Of a DNA stretch of 64,000 nucleotides, positions 31,838 through 41,550 are shown piece by piece. The translations under genes were made by a program, and so were the position numbers. The stretch comes from Gammaproteobacteria bacterium. Lineage in GTDB: Bacteria; Pseudomonadota; Gammaproteobacteria; Eutrophobiales; Eutrophobiaceae. The DNA is taken from positions 1 through 64,000 of the forward strand of contig JACPSH010000025.1 in the NCBI GenBank assembly GCA_016193395.1, read 5' to 3'. How positions within the stretch are numbered: position 1 is the stretch's first letter; every line of letters starts with the position of its first letter. Under the pieces are notes generated by a model. That model did not search any database. It was given only the letters and a program-made list of their open reading frames with translations, and was not told where the DNA came from.

Positions 31838-33826
31838 ATGCAGAACACGGCGAACCTTCCCCAGCTCTCGGTAAAGGCCGTACTGCTCGGGGTTATCCTT
31901 GCCATCATCATGGCAGGGGCTAATGCCTACCTCGCCCTGTTCGCAGGACAAACCGTCTCGGCCTCCATCCCCGCCTCGGTGATCTCGATGGCCGTGCTGC
32001 GGTTGCTGGGCGGCTCCAACATTCTTGAGAACAACGTCGTACAGAATGCCGCGTCCGCGGGCGAGTCGGTGGCCGCTGGCGCCGTGTTCACCTTCCCGGC
32101 GCTGGTGCTGCTCGGTTTCTGGCAGAGCTTCGACTACGGCTGGGTGCTGGCGCTCGCCGGCGTTGGCGGCGTGCTCGGCGTGCTGTTCACCATCCCGCTG
32201 CGCCGCTCGCTGATCCTCGAGGAGAAACTCGTATTCCCCGAAGGCACGGCGACCGCGGAGGTGCTCAAGGTCGGCGCGAGCGGGCAGGGGATCCGCGCGC
32301 TCGGATTCGCAGCGCTGGCCGGCGCGATAGTGAAATTCAGCGAGACCGGCCTGCACCTGTGGGACGAGGCGGTCGCCTGGGGCCGCTACGTGGGCACGCA
32401 GACCGTCGCCTACGTCGGCTGCAATATCTCCCCGGCGCTGCTGGCCGTGGGCTACATCGTCGGCATCAACATCGCGGCGCTGGTGTTCACCGGCGGCGTG
32501 ATCGCCTGGTTCATGGCCATGCCGATCTTCACGACCTGGTTCATGGACAGCAATCCGCAGATAGCAGCGATGGCCGCCAGCGGCGCCTCCGCGGTCGATC
32601 TCGGCGGCGCGATCTGGTCAAAGGAGATCCGCTACCTCGGCGTCGGGGCGATGCTGGTCGGCGCCATCTGGGCGCTGATCTCGATGCGCCGATCGATCCT
32701 CTCCGGCATCCGCAGCGGACTCATGCAGTACCGCGGCGCTACGCTGGCGACCGCGAACGTGCCCGAGACCGACAAGGACATGCCGATGAAGTGGGTCGGC
32801 AGCGCGATCCTGGTGCTGGTCGTCCCGATCTTCTTCCTCTACCAATACATCACCGGTTCCCTGCGCATCAGCGTGCCCATGACGATCATCATGGTCGTGA
32901 CCGGGTTCCTGTTCTCCTCGGTGGCGGGCTATATGGCCGGGCTGGTCGGCTCTTCGAACAACCCGCTGTCCGGCGTTACGATCGCCACCGTGCTCTTCAC
33001 CTCGCTGGTTCTGGTCGGGCTGATGGGGAGCGGCAACGCGGCGGGACCCGCCGCCGCGATCATGGTGGGCGCGGTTGTGTGCTGCGCAGCGGCTATCGCC
33101 GGAGACAACCTGCAGGATTTGAAGGCCGGCCAACTGGTCGGCGCGACACCGTGGAAGCTGCAGTTGATGCAGAGCATCGGCGCCGTATCCGGCGTGCTCG
33201 TCATGGCGCCGGTGCTCAATCTGCTGAATACCGCCTACGGCATCGGCGTCGTCACACCTGAGCATCCGAATCCGCTCACCGCTCCGCAGGCCACGCTGAT
33301 GGCGGCGGTCGCGCAGGGCGTGTTCCACGGCGACCTGCCCTGGGTGATGGTGAGCTGCGGGGCGGTGATCGGCGTGATCATCATCGTCGTCGATCAGATC
33401 GCGCTGGCGCGAAAGTGGCCCTGGCGCGCGCCGGTGCTCGCGGTCGCCGTCGGAATCTACCTGCCGCTGGAACTGTCGACCGCGATTTTCATCGGCGGCC
33501 TGGTCGCCTGGTTCGCCGGACGGTTCACGCGCCGGAGCGAGCCGGGGATCGGCATCAAGGTCGTCGAGGATCGGCTGCGCACCGGCATGCTGTTCGCGGC
33601 CGGGCTGATCACCGGGGAAGCCCTGCTCGGCATCCTGCTGGCGATCCCGATCGTGCTCAGCGGTCGGGTGGACGTGGTCGCCGTCCAACGGTTTTGGCCG
33701 GGGGTGGACCCCGGGGTCTTGGGCGCGTGGCCCGGCGTCGTCGTGATGGCGGGACTGGTCTATGCGCTCTATCGCGTCGCGACGAATGCAGCAAGGGGAC
33801 GCGCCGCACAAACTGCCTCAAGCTGA
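31838..33826 (+). CDS. OPT family oligopeptide transporter
   Basis: 662 aa polytopic; SIPASVISMAVLRLLGGSNILENNVVQNAASAGESVAAGAVFTFPAL characteristic of OPT. Confidence 0.93.
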   Translation: MQNTANLPQLSVKAVLLGVILAIIMAGANAYLALFAGQTVSASIPASVISMAVLRLLGGSNILENNVVQNAASAGESVAAGAVFTFPALVLLGFWQSFDYGWVLALAGVGGVLGVLFTIPLRRSLILEEKLVFPEGTATAEVLKVGASGQGIRALGFAALAGAIVKFSETGLHLWDEAVAWGRYVGTQTVAYVGCNISPALLAVGYIVGINIAALVFTGGVIAWFMAMPIFTTWFMDSNPQIAAMAASGASAVDLGGAIWSKEIRYLGVGAMLVGAIWALISMRRSILSGIRSGLMQYRGATLATANVPETDKDMPMKWVGSAILVLVVPIFFLYQYITGSLRISVPMTIIMVVTGFLFSSVAGYMAGLVGSSNNPLSGVTIATVLFTSLVLVGLMGSGNAAGPAAAIMVGAVVCCAAAIAGDNLQDLKAGQLVGATPWKLQLMQSIGAVSGVLVMAPVLNLLNTAYGIGVVTPEHPNPLTAPQATLMAAVAQGVFHGDLPWVMVSCGAVIGVIIIVVDQIALARKWPWRAPVLAVAVGIYLPLELSTAIFIGGLVAWFAGRFTRRSEPGIGIKVVEDRLRTGMLFAAGLITGEALLGILLAIPIVLSGRVDVVAVQRFWPGVDPGVLGAWPGVVVMAGLVYALYRVATNAARGRAAQTASS

Positions 33827-33836
33827 TCAGCCAACC

Positions 33837-34985
33837 ATGGCGCAGGACAGCAGTACGTTAAGACAGGTTTACTTCGTTGTCGGAGTGATCCTTGTCCTGG
33901 TGCTGCTCAATGAGCGCTTCGGCGACACGTCAAAGATCAGCGATTTCTGGAATCAGGCATTTCAGGAACGGGAGCCGGAAACCTCGCCCGGCACATCACC
34001 CCCTGCGCCTGCCGCGGCGCTCCGAACGGTCAAGTCCGTCGAACCTGCCTTGCCAGCCCAGCCTCCAGAGACCGTGGCGGAACCCCCGGCGGTATCCCCG
34101 GCGGCACCCCGGATGGAAGAGCCTTTCGGCATACCGGTCGACGTTTACAGAATCCAGCGCTTCGGTCCAGTACCGAAAAACGTCGATCCTGCCGGTCAAC
34201 AGCAGTTCCGCGATCACTTCGCGGCCAAACTCAGGAATCCGGACTATATCGCCCGGAATAACAGGAAAGGAATTCCAACCGATTTCCAGGACTATCCCGA
34301 AGAGGCGCTCATCAAGCAGGACCGGGCCCGTGTTGCGGCAAAGATGGAAGCGCCGAAAAATACCACGCCGGTGGACATTCCAATCCTATCTGGCAAGTCA
34401 CCCGTGATCGATGGATTTGTCGACCCGAATGAGTGGGGAGAGGCCATTGTCCTGCCCGCCGGCGGAGCCGATATCCGAACGCGCATCTACCTGGTCGCGG
34501 ACGGCAAGCGGCTTTATCTGGCCTGTACCGCGCCGGACGACACGACTGAAACGGGCTTCGATCAATTCCGGTTTTATTTCCACCTGAACATCACCCCGGA
34601 ACTGGTCAACGAACGCATCCATGTTGGCGGAAGAGGGGGGGCGATGGCGCTGCGTCAAACCGGAGTTCGCTGGACCGGCCCTCCAGCCGCGAATGAGGAC
34701 GAGCGATGGAAAAGCTACCCCATCAGCGACTGGGTCATCTACAAGCACCACGAGGGGGGCAGCGCCATTCATGAATACCGGCACTACGAAGCCTCGCTCG
34801 ATCTGGAGGAAATCGGCCTCCATGCCGGAGTTCCTTTTCCGGCGAGGTTTGAAGTGGAAACGGATCCCACATTGGATCAGGACGGGAACTTCAAGCAGCG
34901 TAACGAACTCGGTAACCTGGGCTCCGATGACAAGCCGATTTGGTTCCTGTTAGCACGCCGGCAAAAGACGGCAAGCATTCCTTAG
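33837..34985 (+). CDS. Uncharacterised membrane-anchored protein with CBM9-like C-terminal domain
   Basis: N-terminal TM, Pro/Ala-rich linker, C-terminal PVIDGFVDPNEWGEAIVL...RIYLVADGKRLYLACTAPD resembling family-9 CBM-like domains. Confidence 0.6.
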   Translation: MAQDSSTLRQVYFVVGVILVLVLLNERFGDTSKISDFWNQAFQEREPETSPGTSPPAPAAALRTVKSVEPALPAQPPETVAEPPAVSPAAPRMEEPFGIPVDVYRIQRFGPVPKNVDPAGQQQFRDHFAAKLRNPDYIARNNRKGIPTDFQDYPEEALIKQDRARVAAKMEAPKNTTPVDIPILSGKSPVIDGFVDPNEWGEAIVLPAGGADIRTRIYLVADGKRLYLACTAPDDTTETGFDQFRFYFHLNITPELVNERIHVGGRGGAMALRQTGVRWTGPPAANEDERWKSYPISDWVIYKHHEGGSAIHEYRHYEASLDLEEIGLHAGVPFPARFEVETDPTLDQDGNFKQRNELGNLGSDDKPIWFLLARRQKTASIP

Positions 34986-35013
34986 CCATTGCACAAATCG
35001 GGCGGCAACGCGC

Positions 35014-35859
35014 ATGAGTAGCGTCCAAGGTGCACAGCGGAAAGGCAGGAGAATCGAACGCGGCTGGCGTTTGACGGCGATCCGGACGTCGCGCACTTTC
35101 GTGTGGAAACTGCTGCTGGCGTCAATCGGCCTCGGTGCCGGTGGATGGGTGTCCGTGGCGGGCGCGGGTGAGAAGGTCGTGGATCTCACCCATGCACTCC
35201 ATGCAGGCATGGCCTACTGGCCGGGCGGCGTGCCATTCGGAATGGAACGCCTGGTGGATTACGACAGGGGCTACCGCCTGCACCGGTTCACGATGGGCGA
35301 GAACACGGGGACGCACGTGGATGCGCCGTCGCATTTCATCCCGCAGGGCAGGGATATCGACGATCTCGAACCAAGCCAGCTGGTTGCGCCGCTGGTTGTC
35401 ATTGGCGTAGAGGCGCGGTCGCGCGCGAACCCGGACTACAGGTTGAGTGCGGCGGACATCGATGCCTGGGAAATGGAACACGGGGAAATCCCGCCGGGCT
35501 GTTTCGTTGCGCTCAATACCGGCTGGCATCGCAAGTTCGATGACCCGAAAAGCTACCTCAACCAGGATGCGCGGGACGTGATGCATTTCCCCGGCTACTC
35601 GGTGGAGGCCGCGAAGATCCTGCTCAAGCGCGATGTGGCCGGAATCGGCATCGACACGCTCAGCATCGACCCCGGCGACAGCCAGGATTTCGCCGCGCAC
35701 AAGGTCGTGCTCGGCGCGGGTCGATACATGGTGGAGAACCTCGCCAACCTGGACGTCCTGCCCGCGACGGGCGCCACGATCATTGTCGGTGTATTGCCAG
35801 TGCGAGGCGGTTCACAGGCCCAGGCCCGCGTGCTGGCGCTGATCGGGAAGGCAGAATAA
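35014..35859 (+). CDS. Exported cyclase-family protein (KynB-type fold)
   Basis: VVDLTHALHAGMAYWPGG...GENTGTHVDAPSHFI; HxGTHxDxPxH metal motif. Confidence 0.88.
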   Translation: MSSVQGAQRKGRRIERGWRLTAIRTSRTFVWKLLLASIGLGAGGWVSVAGAGEKVVDLTHALHAGMAYWPGGVPFGMERLVDYDRGYRLHRFTMGENTGTHVDAPSHFIPQGRDIDDLEPSQLVAPLVVIGVEARSRANPDYRLSAADIDAWEMEHGEIPPGCFVALNTGWHRKFDDPKSYLNQDARDVMHFPGYSVEAAKILLKRDVAGIGIDTLSIDPGDSQDFAAHKVVLGAGRYMVENLANLDVLPATGATIIVGVLPVRGGSQAQARVLALIGKAE

Positions 35860-35918
35860 GGGGTCGGAGCGCGCCCTCCGACCCCGAATCCGACACGGTG
35901 CCTGTTTTTCCGGCCGGC

Positions 35919-36311
35919 TCAGGGCAGACCCGCGACGGGCACCAGCGGCTGTTTCCGGATCCCCGCCTTCTCTTCATGCAGCGCCGTGAGTCGCGCATTG
36001 CCGACCTGGTCGATGGCGCCTTCGAGCGCGGTCTTGTTGCAGCGCTTCCAATCCTTGACTTCCTCCAGACGGCGCAAATCCCTGTTGCCGCAAACTTGGC
36101 GCGCCGCCGTATTAAGCCGCCGATACAGCGTGACGATGCCGGCTTCCTTCGACAGATCCAGATCGGCGTAATTCACGATCACGGTGCGCGCCTTCATGTT
36201 GCGCGCGGCCGGGAGTCGATCGTCCCCCGCGACTGTACCGGCCGCGCCCAGGACTGCGGCGATGGCCGCCACGGCAATCAGCAAAAGTCTTCCAACCGGT
36301 TTGTGTTTCAT
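35919..36311 (-). CDS. UrcA family protein
   Basis: Signal peptide; RTVIVNYADLDLSKEAGIVTLYRRLNTAARQVCG. Confidence 0.85.
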   Translation of the reverse strand: MKHKPVGRLLLIAVAAIAAVLGAAGTVAGDDRLPAARNMKARTVIVNYADLDLSKEAGIVTLYRRLNTAARQVCGNRDLRRLEEVKDWKRCNKTALEGAIDQVGNARLTALHEEKAGIRKQPLVPVAGLP

Positions 36312-36445
36312 GTCGGTTCTCCTCACTTCGTCAGTGAATGCTTCAGACTGGCTCGACCCGGTCTTTACGCTGGACGATACTAACGACGGCGCCGCGAAGG
36401 CGTGATAGACAGAACTGAAAGGGAACTTTGCAAAATTGAAAAGCC

Positions 36446-37357
36446 ATGCGGCGGGATAATCCTGAAACCATGCAGCGGGATGACCTTCGATACGTTCTGG
36501 CTGTGCACCGGACCGGCACGCTTGCCGGGGCGGCGCGCTTGCTCGGCGTGAGCCACGTGACCGTATTCCGACGTATTGAAGCAATTGAGAAGACGCTGGG
36601 GGCGCGTTTGTTCGACCGCAAGCGGCAGGGATACATCGCCACGCCGGCCGCGGCGGAGATCGTGCAGCAGGCCGCGCAGATCGAGGAGCAGATCAAAGCG
36701 ATGGAATCGCGCGTCTGGAAGCACGACAGCCGGATCCACGGTATCGTGCGCATTACTTCGACGGATACTTTCAGCGCGCTGATCCTGGCGCCGCTGCTCG
36801 CGCAACTGCGCCAGCAGTGTCCGGAGATCGTCGTCGATCTGGTTATCGTCAACGGCCTGCTCAATATAGGCAAGCGCGAAGCGGACATCGCCGTGCGCGC
36901 GACCCACTCGCCTCCCGAGATGCTGGTCGGTCACCGGATCGGGCCGCTCCGGTTCGCGGTGTACGCCTCGAAATCTTTCGCCGCGCGCCACCTGCGCAAG
37001 GACAAGGACCTCTCGAAGGTACCGTGGGTCCGGCTGGACGCGAGCCTCAGCGGCGACCGGAGCATGCAATGGATCGGCGAAAGCGGCTACCAGCCGCGCA
37101 TCGCGCTGTTCTGCAATTCCTACCTGGGCCGAACCTACGCCGTGCACACCGGCGTCGGGGTCGGGGTCATGTCCTGCATCGTGGCTGCCGGGCTGCCGGG
37201 GCTGGTCCGGGTCAGCCCGCTGATCCCGGAGCTGGAGACGCAGGTCTGGATCCTCGTTCATCCGGACCTGCGGGAGGTCGCGCGCGTCGCGGCGGTCTAC
37301 GCCTTTCTGCGTACGGAGCTGGGGAAGCTGCGCGCCAGGTTCGCCGGGGAGGAGTGA
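36446..37357 (+). CDS. LysR family transcriptional regulator
   Basis: LRYVLAVHRTGTLAGAARLLGVSHVTVFRRIEAIEKTLGARLFDR N-terminal HTH; LysR-type substrate domain. Confidence 0.92.
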   Translation: MRRDNPETMQRDDLRYVLAVHRTGTLAGAARLLGVSHVTVFRRIEAIEKTLGARLFDRKRQGYIATPAAAEIVQQAAQIEEQIKAMESRVWKHDSRIHGIVRITSTDTFSALILAPLLAQLRQQCPEIVVDLVIVNGLLNIGKREADIAVRATHSPPEMLVGHRIGPLRFAVYASKSFAARHLRKDKDLSKVPWVRLDASLSGDRSMQWIGESGYQPRIALFCNSYLGRTYAVHTGVGVGVMSCIVAAGLPGLVRVSPLIPELETQVWILVHPDLREVARVAAVYAFLRTELGKLRARFAGEE

Positions 37358-37370
37358 GCGGCGAATCTAA

Positions 37371-37571
37371 GGAACCTCTGAACAAGTTCAGAGGTTCCCG
37401 CCGCACAAGGAGGTGCGGCCATTTTCCGATTGCGTAAGCGATTGGAAAATGAAGGAAAGCGAAAATCAGACTTTTCGCGCTGACCGCCAGGGATGGCGGG
37501 AATGCAGAAATGGCAGGAGCACATTTCTGCCGTGCTCTGACAAGTCCTGGACGGACTTGTTCAGAGCTTCC
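37371..37571. mobile_element. 201-bp MITE candidate, IS5-like ends, seven internal hairpins
   Basis: TIR GGAACCTCTGAACAAGT / rc of right end GGAAGCTCTGAACAAGT (16/17); CTAA at 37367-37370 and 37572-37575; no ORF. Confidence 0.8.
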
Positions 37572-37579
37572 CTAAAGAC

Positions 37580-37670
37580 GGCCGGGTCCTGTCATCGGAC
37601 CCACCTGTCCGTGCTCGCTCCGGTCCCCTCCGCTTGCGCGCGGAGCAGGTGGACCCGATGCCACCCGGCC
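37580..37670 (+). repeat. Palindromic dispersed repeat, copy a
   Basis: GGCCGGGTCCTGTCATCGGACCCACCTG...CAGGTGGACCCGATGCCACCCGGCC. Confidence 0.8.
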
Positions 37671-37703
37671 GCCTTCAGATCCGCCGTTCATGAATAATCG
37701 GGG

Positions 37704-38849
37704 CTAGACAATCATCTTCTGGAAGCGCTTCGCGGCGAACAGCAGGATGCACACCCCCATCGATGCGAGCACCAAAGCGTCGATCCAGAGCTCCGTAACG
37801 CCCGCCCCGCGCAGGATGACGCCGCGGCTGATGTCCACCATGTAGGTCGCGGGGACCACGTAGCTCAGCAGGAAGAAGATGAGCGGCATGTTCTCTCGGG
37901 GAAAGATGTAGCCGGACAGGAACAGGCTCGGCAGCATGATCATCATGGAGAGCTGCATGGCCTCCGGGTGCGAATTCGCCTTGGTCGAAATGAGGATGCC
38001 GAGGGTCAGGTTGACGAACAGGTAGCAGGTGGACAAGAGCGTCAGCAGGAGGGCGTCGCCATGGATGGGCACCTGGAACACGAAGCGCATGAAGACGAGC
38101 AGGGCGCAGAGCTCGGACACGCCGAGCGCGAAGTAGGGCGCGATCTTCCCCAGCATCAGCGCCAACGGCTTGACCGGCGTCACCAGAAGCTGTTCGAGCG
38201 TCCCGCGCTCCTTCTCACGCACGACGGACAGCGCCGTCAGCATGGTCGTGACGAACAGCAGCAGCACCGCCAGCATGCCGGGCAGGAAGAAGTTCGGCGA
38301 GCGCGAGGCCGGGTTGAACAGGATCTTGGGCCGCGACTCGATCGGCGCGGGCGCGTGTTCCGGCAGCAGGCGGCTCAGGGATTCGTCGAGCGCGATCTGG
38401 CTGGACACGGTGAGCGCCTGGCCGGCGACCGCGGAATCCGATCCGTCCACCAGCACCAGCACCTGCGCGCTGTCGCCGTTGACGAGATCGCGCGCGAAAT
38501 CCACCGGGATCTTGATGCCGACGCGCGCGCGGCCCGCGATCAGCTCCTCGTTCAGCTCCTCGTCGGAATGCACGAACTTGCGGATGTGAAACGTATCCGA
38601 ATTTCGGAACCGGTCGAGGAAGGCGCGGCTCTCCGAGGTGCCGGCGTCCTGCGCGCCGGCGGACTGGCTCCTGCCGCTCTGGTCGTAGACCACCGTGTGC
38701 ACCTGGCGCACGTTCGTGTCGATCGCGAATCCCAGGATGATCATCTGGAACAGCGGCACGATGAAAGAGAAGACCAGCGCCATCCGGTCGCGGACGGCGT
38801 GGAGGACCTCCTTGTAAATCATCGCCCGCAGGCCGCGGAACGCATTCAT
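37704..38849 (-). CDS. ABC-2 type transporter permease
   Basis: FNPASRSPNFFLPGMLAVLLLFVTTMLTALSVVREKERGTLEQLLVTPVKPLALMLGKIAPY. Confidence 0.93.
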   Translation of the reverse strand: MNAFRGLRAMIYKEVLHAVRDRMALVFSFIVPLFQMIILGFAIDTNVRQVHTVVYDQSGRSQSAGAQDAGTSESRAFLDRFRNSDTFHIRKFVHSDEELNEELIAGRARVGIKIPVDFARDLVNGDSAQVLVLVDGSDSAVAGQALTVSSQIALDESLSRLLPEHAPAPIESRPKILFNPASRSPNFFLPGMLAVLLLFVTTMLTALSVVREKERGTLEQLLVTPVKPLALMLGKIAPYFALGVSELCALLVFMRFVFQVPIHGDALLLTLLSTCYLFVNLTLGILISTKANSHPEAMQLSMMIMLPSLFLSGYIFPRENMPLIFFLLSYVVPATYMVDISRGVILRGAGVTELWIDALVLASMGVCILLFAAKRFQKMIV

Positions 38850-39799
38850 GCCGGGGTCTCCAATTCCTTCTGCCGGCGGTCAGTCAGCTCGACGAACACG
38901 TCCTCCAGGCTGGGCGCCAGCGACCGGATGTCCTCCACGTCGTAACCTTTCCTGCGCAGGATTTCGCCGAGCTCATTCCCGGACACCGAGTCTTCGATCA
39001 GCGCGTGGATGGAGCGGCCGAAGATGGTCGCGCTGCGCACTGCGGGGAGCGTGCGGGCCGTCCGCAGCGCCGAGGTCACGTCCTCGGTCGTGATTTCGAC
39101 GCGGTGCGTCCCCGGCGGCGTCATATCGGGCAGGTGGCGCAGGGCCGCGGGCGTGCCGTCGGCGATGAGCTTGCCGTAATAGAGGTAGGCGAGGTGGCTG
39201 CAGCGCTCGACCTCGTCCATGTAGTGGGTGGTCACGAAAAAAGTGATGCCGCGACCGGAAAGCTCGAACAACAGGTCCCATAACTGGCGGCGCGCGACGG
39301 GGTCGATGCCGGCCGTGGGTTCGTCCAGGAACAGGATGTGCGGCTCGTGCAGGAGCGCGCAGCCGAGCGCGAGCCGCTGCTTCCAGCCGCCGGAAAGCTT
39401 CCCGGCCTGGCGATTGACGTAGGGGCGGATGTTGTTCTGCTCGATGATCTCCTCGATCTTGCGCTCGAGCTTGGCGCCGCCCAGGCCGTACACCTTGCCG
39501 TAGAAGCGCAGGTTCTCGAGCACGGTGAGGTCGTCGTAGAGGCTGAACTTCTGGCTCATGTAACCGATGCGGCTGCGCACGGAGTCAGGGTCCGCGCGCA
39601 CGTCGATGCCGTCCACCCAGGCATCGCCACCGCTCAGGGGCAGGATGCCACACAGCATCTTGATGGTGACTGTCTTGCCGCTGCCGTTCGGTCCGAGGAA
39701 GCCGAAAATCTCGCCGGCCTCCACCTGGAAACTTACACCGTCCACGGCGGTGAATTCGCCGAAGCGGCGCGTAATCTTTTCCGCGCGTATGGCCGTCAT
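38846..39799 (-). CDS. ABC transporter ATP-binding protein
   Basis: GFLGPNGSGKTVTIKMLCG Walker A, LSGGWKQRLALGCAL signature, ILFLDEPTAGIDP Walker B. Confidence 0.95.
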   Translation of the reverse strand: MTAIRAEKITRRFGEFTAVDGVSFQVEAGEIFGFLGPNGSGKTVTIKMLCGILPLSGGDAWVDGIDVRADPDSVRSRIGYMSQKFSLYDDLTVLENLRFYGKVYGLGGAKLERKIEEIIEQNNIRPYVNRQAGKLSGGWKQRLALGCALLHEPHILFLDEPTAGIDPVARRQLWDLLFELSGRGITFFVTTHYMDEVERCSHLAYLYYGKLIADGTPAALRHLPDMTPPGTHRVEITTEDVTSALRTARTLPAVRSATIFGRSIHALIEDSVSGNELGEILRRKGYDVEDIRSLAPSLEDVFVELTDRRQKELETPA

Positions 39800-40881
39800 G
39801 GCGCCCGGCCAGCGGCAAAGGTCACGTCGGCGCTCATTCCGGCGCGCAGCCGGCGGTCCGGGTCCTCGACGTGCAGCTTCACGCCGATGACCTGGTGCAC
39901 GCGCTCCTCCGGGGTCTGCACGTTGCGCGGCAGGAATTCCGCCTGCTGCCGGACCTGCTCCACGTGCGCGCGGAACACGGTGCCCGGGAAGCTGTCGACT
40001 TGCAGATCGACCTGCTGCCCGGATTCGACCTCGCCGATGCGCGTCTCCGGAACGTACACGATCACGTAGAGCTGCTCGGTCTCGAGCAGCCTCGCGACCA
40101 CGGCGCCCGGTTGCACCAGGTCGCCCGGGCGCAGATCGAGGACCTCGATGACGGCGGCAGCCGGGGACCGCACCTCGCGTTCCGCCCAGCGCGCTTCGGC
40201 CTCCTTCAACGCGCCTTCCGCGCGCATCATTTCGCCGCGCGCGGCGTCGATGTCCTCGCGTCTGGATCCCGTCTCGACCCGCGTGGTCACCGCGCGGGCG
40301 GCCTCCAGCCGGGCCTGCGCGGCCGCGAGCCCCTGCTGCAGGCTGCGGACACGGGCTTCCGCGGCGCGCCAGCCGGTTTCCGCGTCATCCAGCGCCTGCT
40401 GCGAGCCGAGGTTCCTTTCGCGTAGATCGCGGGCGCGGTCGTAGTTGCGCCGCGCGTTCGCGGCCTCGACTCCGGCGCGTTCAAGATCGGCCTGCGTCTG
40501 CGCGACCTCAGCGGCGCGGAATCCGGTCTCCCTGTCGCCTCCGGTCGCCGCGCGCGCTTCCGCAATCTCCTCCGGCCGCGAGCCGCGCTCCATCTTTTCG
40601 AGATTGGCCTTCGCCAGCGCCAGGTGGCCGCGGGCCTGCATGAGCCGTCCCTCCAGTTCTTCGGAATCGAAAGTCACGAGGAGCTGTCCGGCCTCCACCC
40701 GGTCCCCTTCGTGCGCCAGGATTTCGCGCACGCGCCCGCCTTCCTTCGAGCCCACCTTGATGTTGCGCGCCTCGATGGTGCCAGAAGCGAGGAGTGGGCC
40801 ATTGTCTGACGCAAAGAACCGCCAGGCATAGACCGCCGGGATCGCGATCGCGGCGGCGATGAACAAGTAGCGTAACTTCAT
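39796..40881 (-). CDS. HlyD/MFP-type efflux periplasmic adaptor
   Basis: N-terminal TM; LASGTIEARNIKVGSKEGGRVREILAHEGDRVEAGQLLVTFDSEEL; coiled coil. Confidence 0.93.
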   Translation of the reverse strand: MKLRYLFIAAAIAIPAVYAWRFFASDNGPLLASGTIEARNIKVGSKEGGRVREILAHEGDRVEAGQLLVTFDSEELEGRLMQARGHLALAKANLEKMERGSRPEEIAEARAATGGDRETGFRAAEVAQTQADLERAGVEAANARRNYDRARDLRERNLGSQQALDDAETGWRAAEARVRSLQQGLAAAQARLEAARAVTTRVETGSRREDIDAARGEMMRAEGALKEAEARWAEREVRSPAAAVIEVLDLRPGDLVQPGAVVARLLETEQLYVIVYVPETRIGEVESGQQVDLQVDSFPGTVFRAHVEQVRQQAEFLPRNVQTPEERVHQVIGVKLHVEDPDRRLRAGMSADVTFAAGRAP

Positions 40882-41546
40882 ACGCGTTCCCGGGTCCGTG
40901 ACCGTGTACGAGGTGCGGGCGGGCGCTCCGTGCCGATCCCCTGCCAGAATGCATCCAGTGCCTGATCGATCCAGACGTCAATGTCCGCGGCCGGGTGCAG
41001 CGACCAGACAATCTGCGTGCCGAGCATGAATTGCTGCAGCATGCGCGCGAGGTCGGCGGCGGCGAGGTCGCGACGCAATTCGCCGCGGCGCTGGCCCGCG
41101 GCGATCAGGATCTGCATGTGTCCGCGCCCCTGGGGGAGCAGCCCTTCCAGCAACGGCGTCAATGTCTCGTTTCCGAGACCGACGCCGAGCATCGTCCGGA
41201 TCAGACGCTTGCTGCGCAGCCACCCGGCGGCAAGCTGGTGCACGACGCGCCGGATCTGATCGCGAAGGGGTTCGTCCGGGTCAATCGAGCCTGCGGCCGC
41301 GGCGATCCTGCCGACTTGTCTCTCGCCGAGCGCGACCAGCACGTGCTCCTTGCTGGGAAAGTAATTGAAGAAGGTACCTTTGCCGACATCGGCGGCCTGG
41401 GTAATGTCTTCCACCGTCGTGTTCGCGAAGCCGCGCTCGGCGAACAGACGTACGGCGGCATCCAGCAGGCGCTGGCCCGTCTCCTGGCGCCGGCGCTCGC
41501 GGCGCCCGGCCCGGGGGGTGAGGGCACTCGAAGTGCGGGGGGGCAT
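40878..41546 (-). CDS. TetR/AcrR family transcriptional regulator
   Basis: RLLDAAVRLFAERGFANTTVEDITQAADVGKGTFFNYFPSKEHVL HTH. Confidence 0.94.
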   Translation of the reverse strand: MPPRTSSALTPRAGRRERRRQETGQRLLDAAVRLFAERGFANTTVEDITQAADVGKGTFFNYFPSKEHVLVALGERQVGRIAAAAGSIDPDEPLRDQIRRVVHQLAAGWLRSKRLIRTMLGVGLGNETLTPLLEGLLPQGRGHMQILIAAGQRRGELRRDLAAADLARMLQQFMLGTQIVWSLHPAADIDVWIDQALDAFWQGIGTERPPAPRTRSRTRERV

Positions 41547-41550
41547 AAAT

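Noticed and set aside
32618-33811. 397-aa ORF antisense to the OPT transporter
   Set aside because: Composition (His/Asp/Arg-rich) is typical of a shadow ORF; the sense ORF is a clear OPT protein.
37371-37571. Seven-hairpin element as an integron attC array
   Set aside because: No R'/R'' core sites or integrase; the TIRs and CTAA duplication explain its boundaries better.
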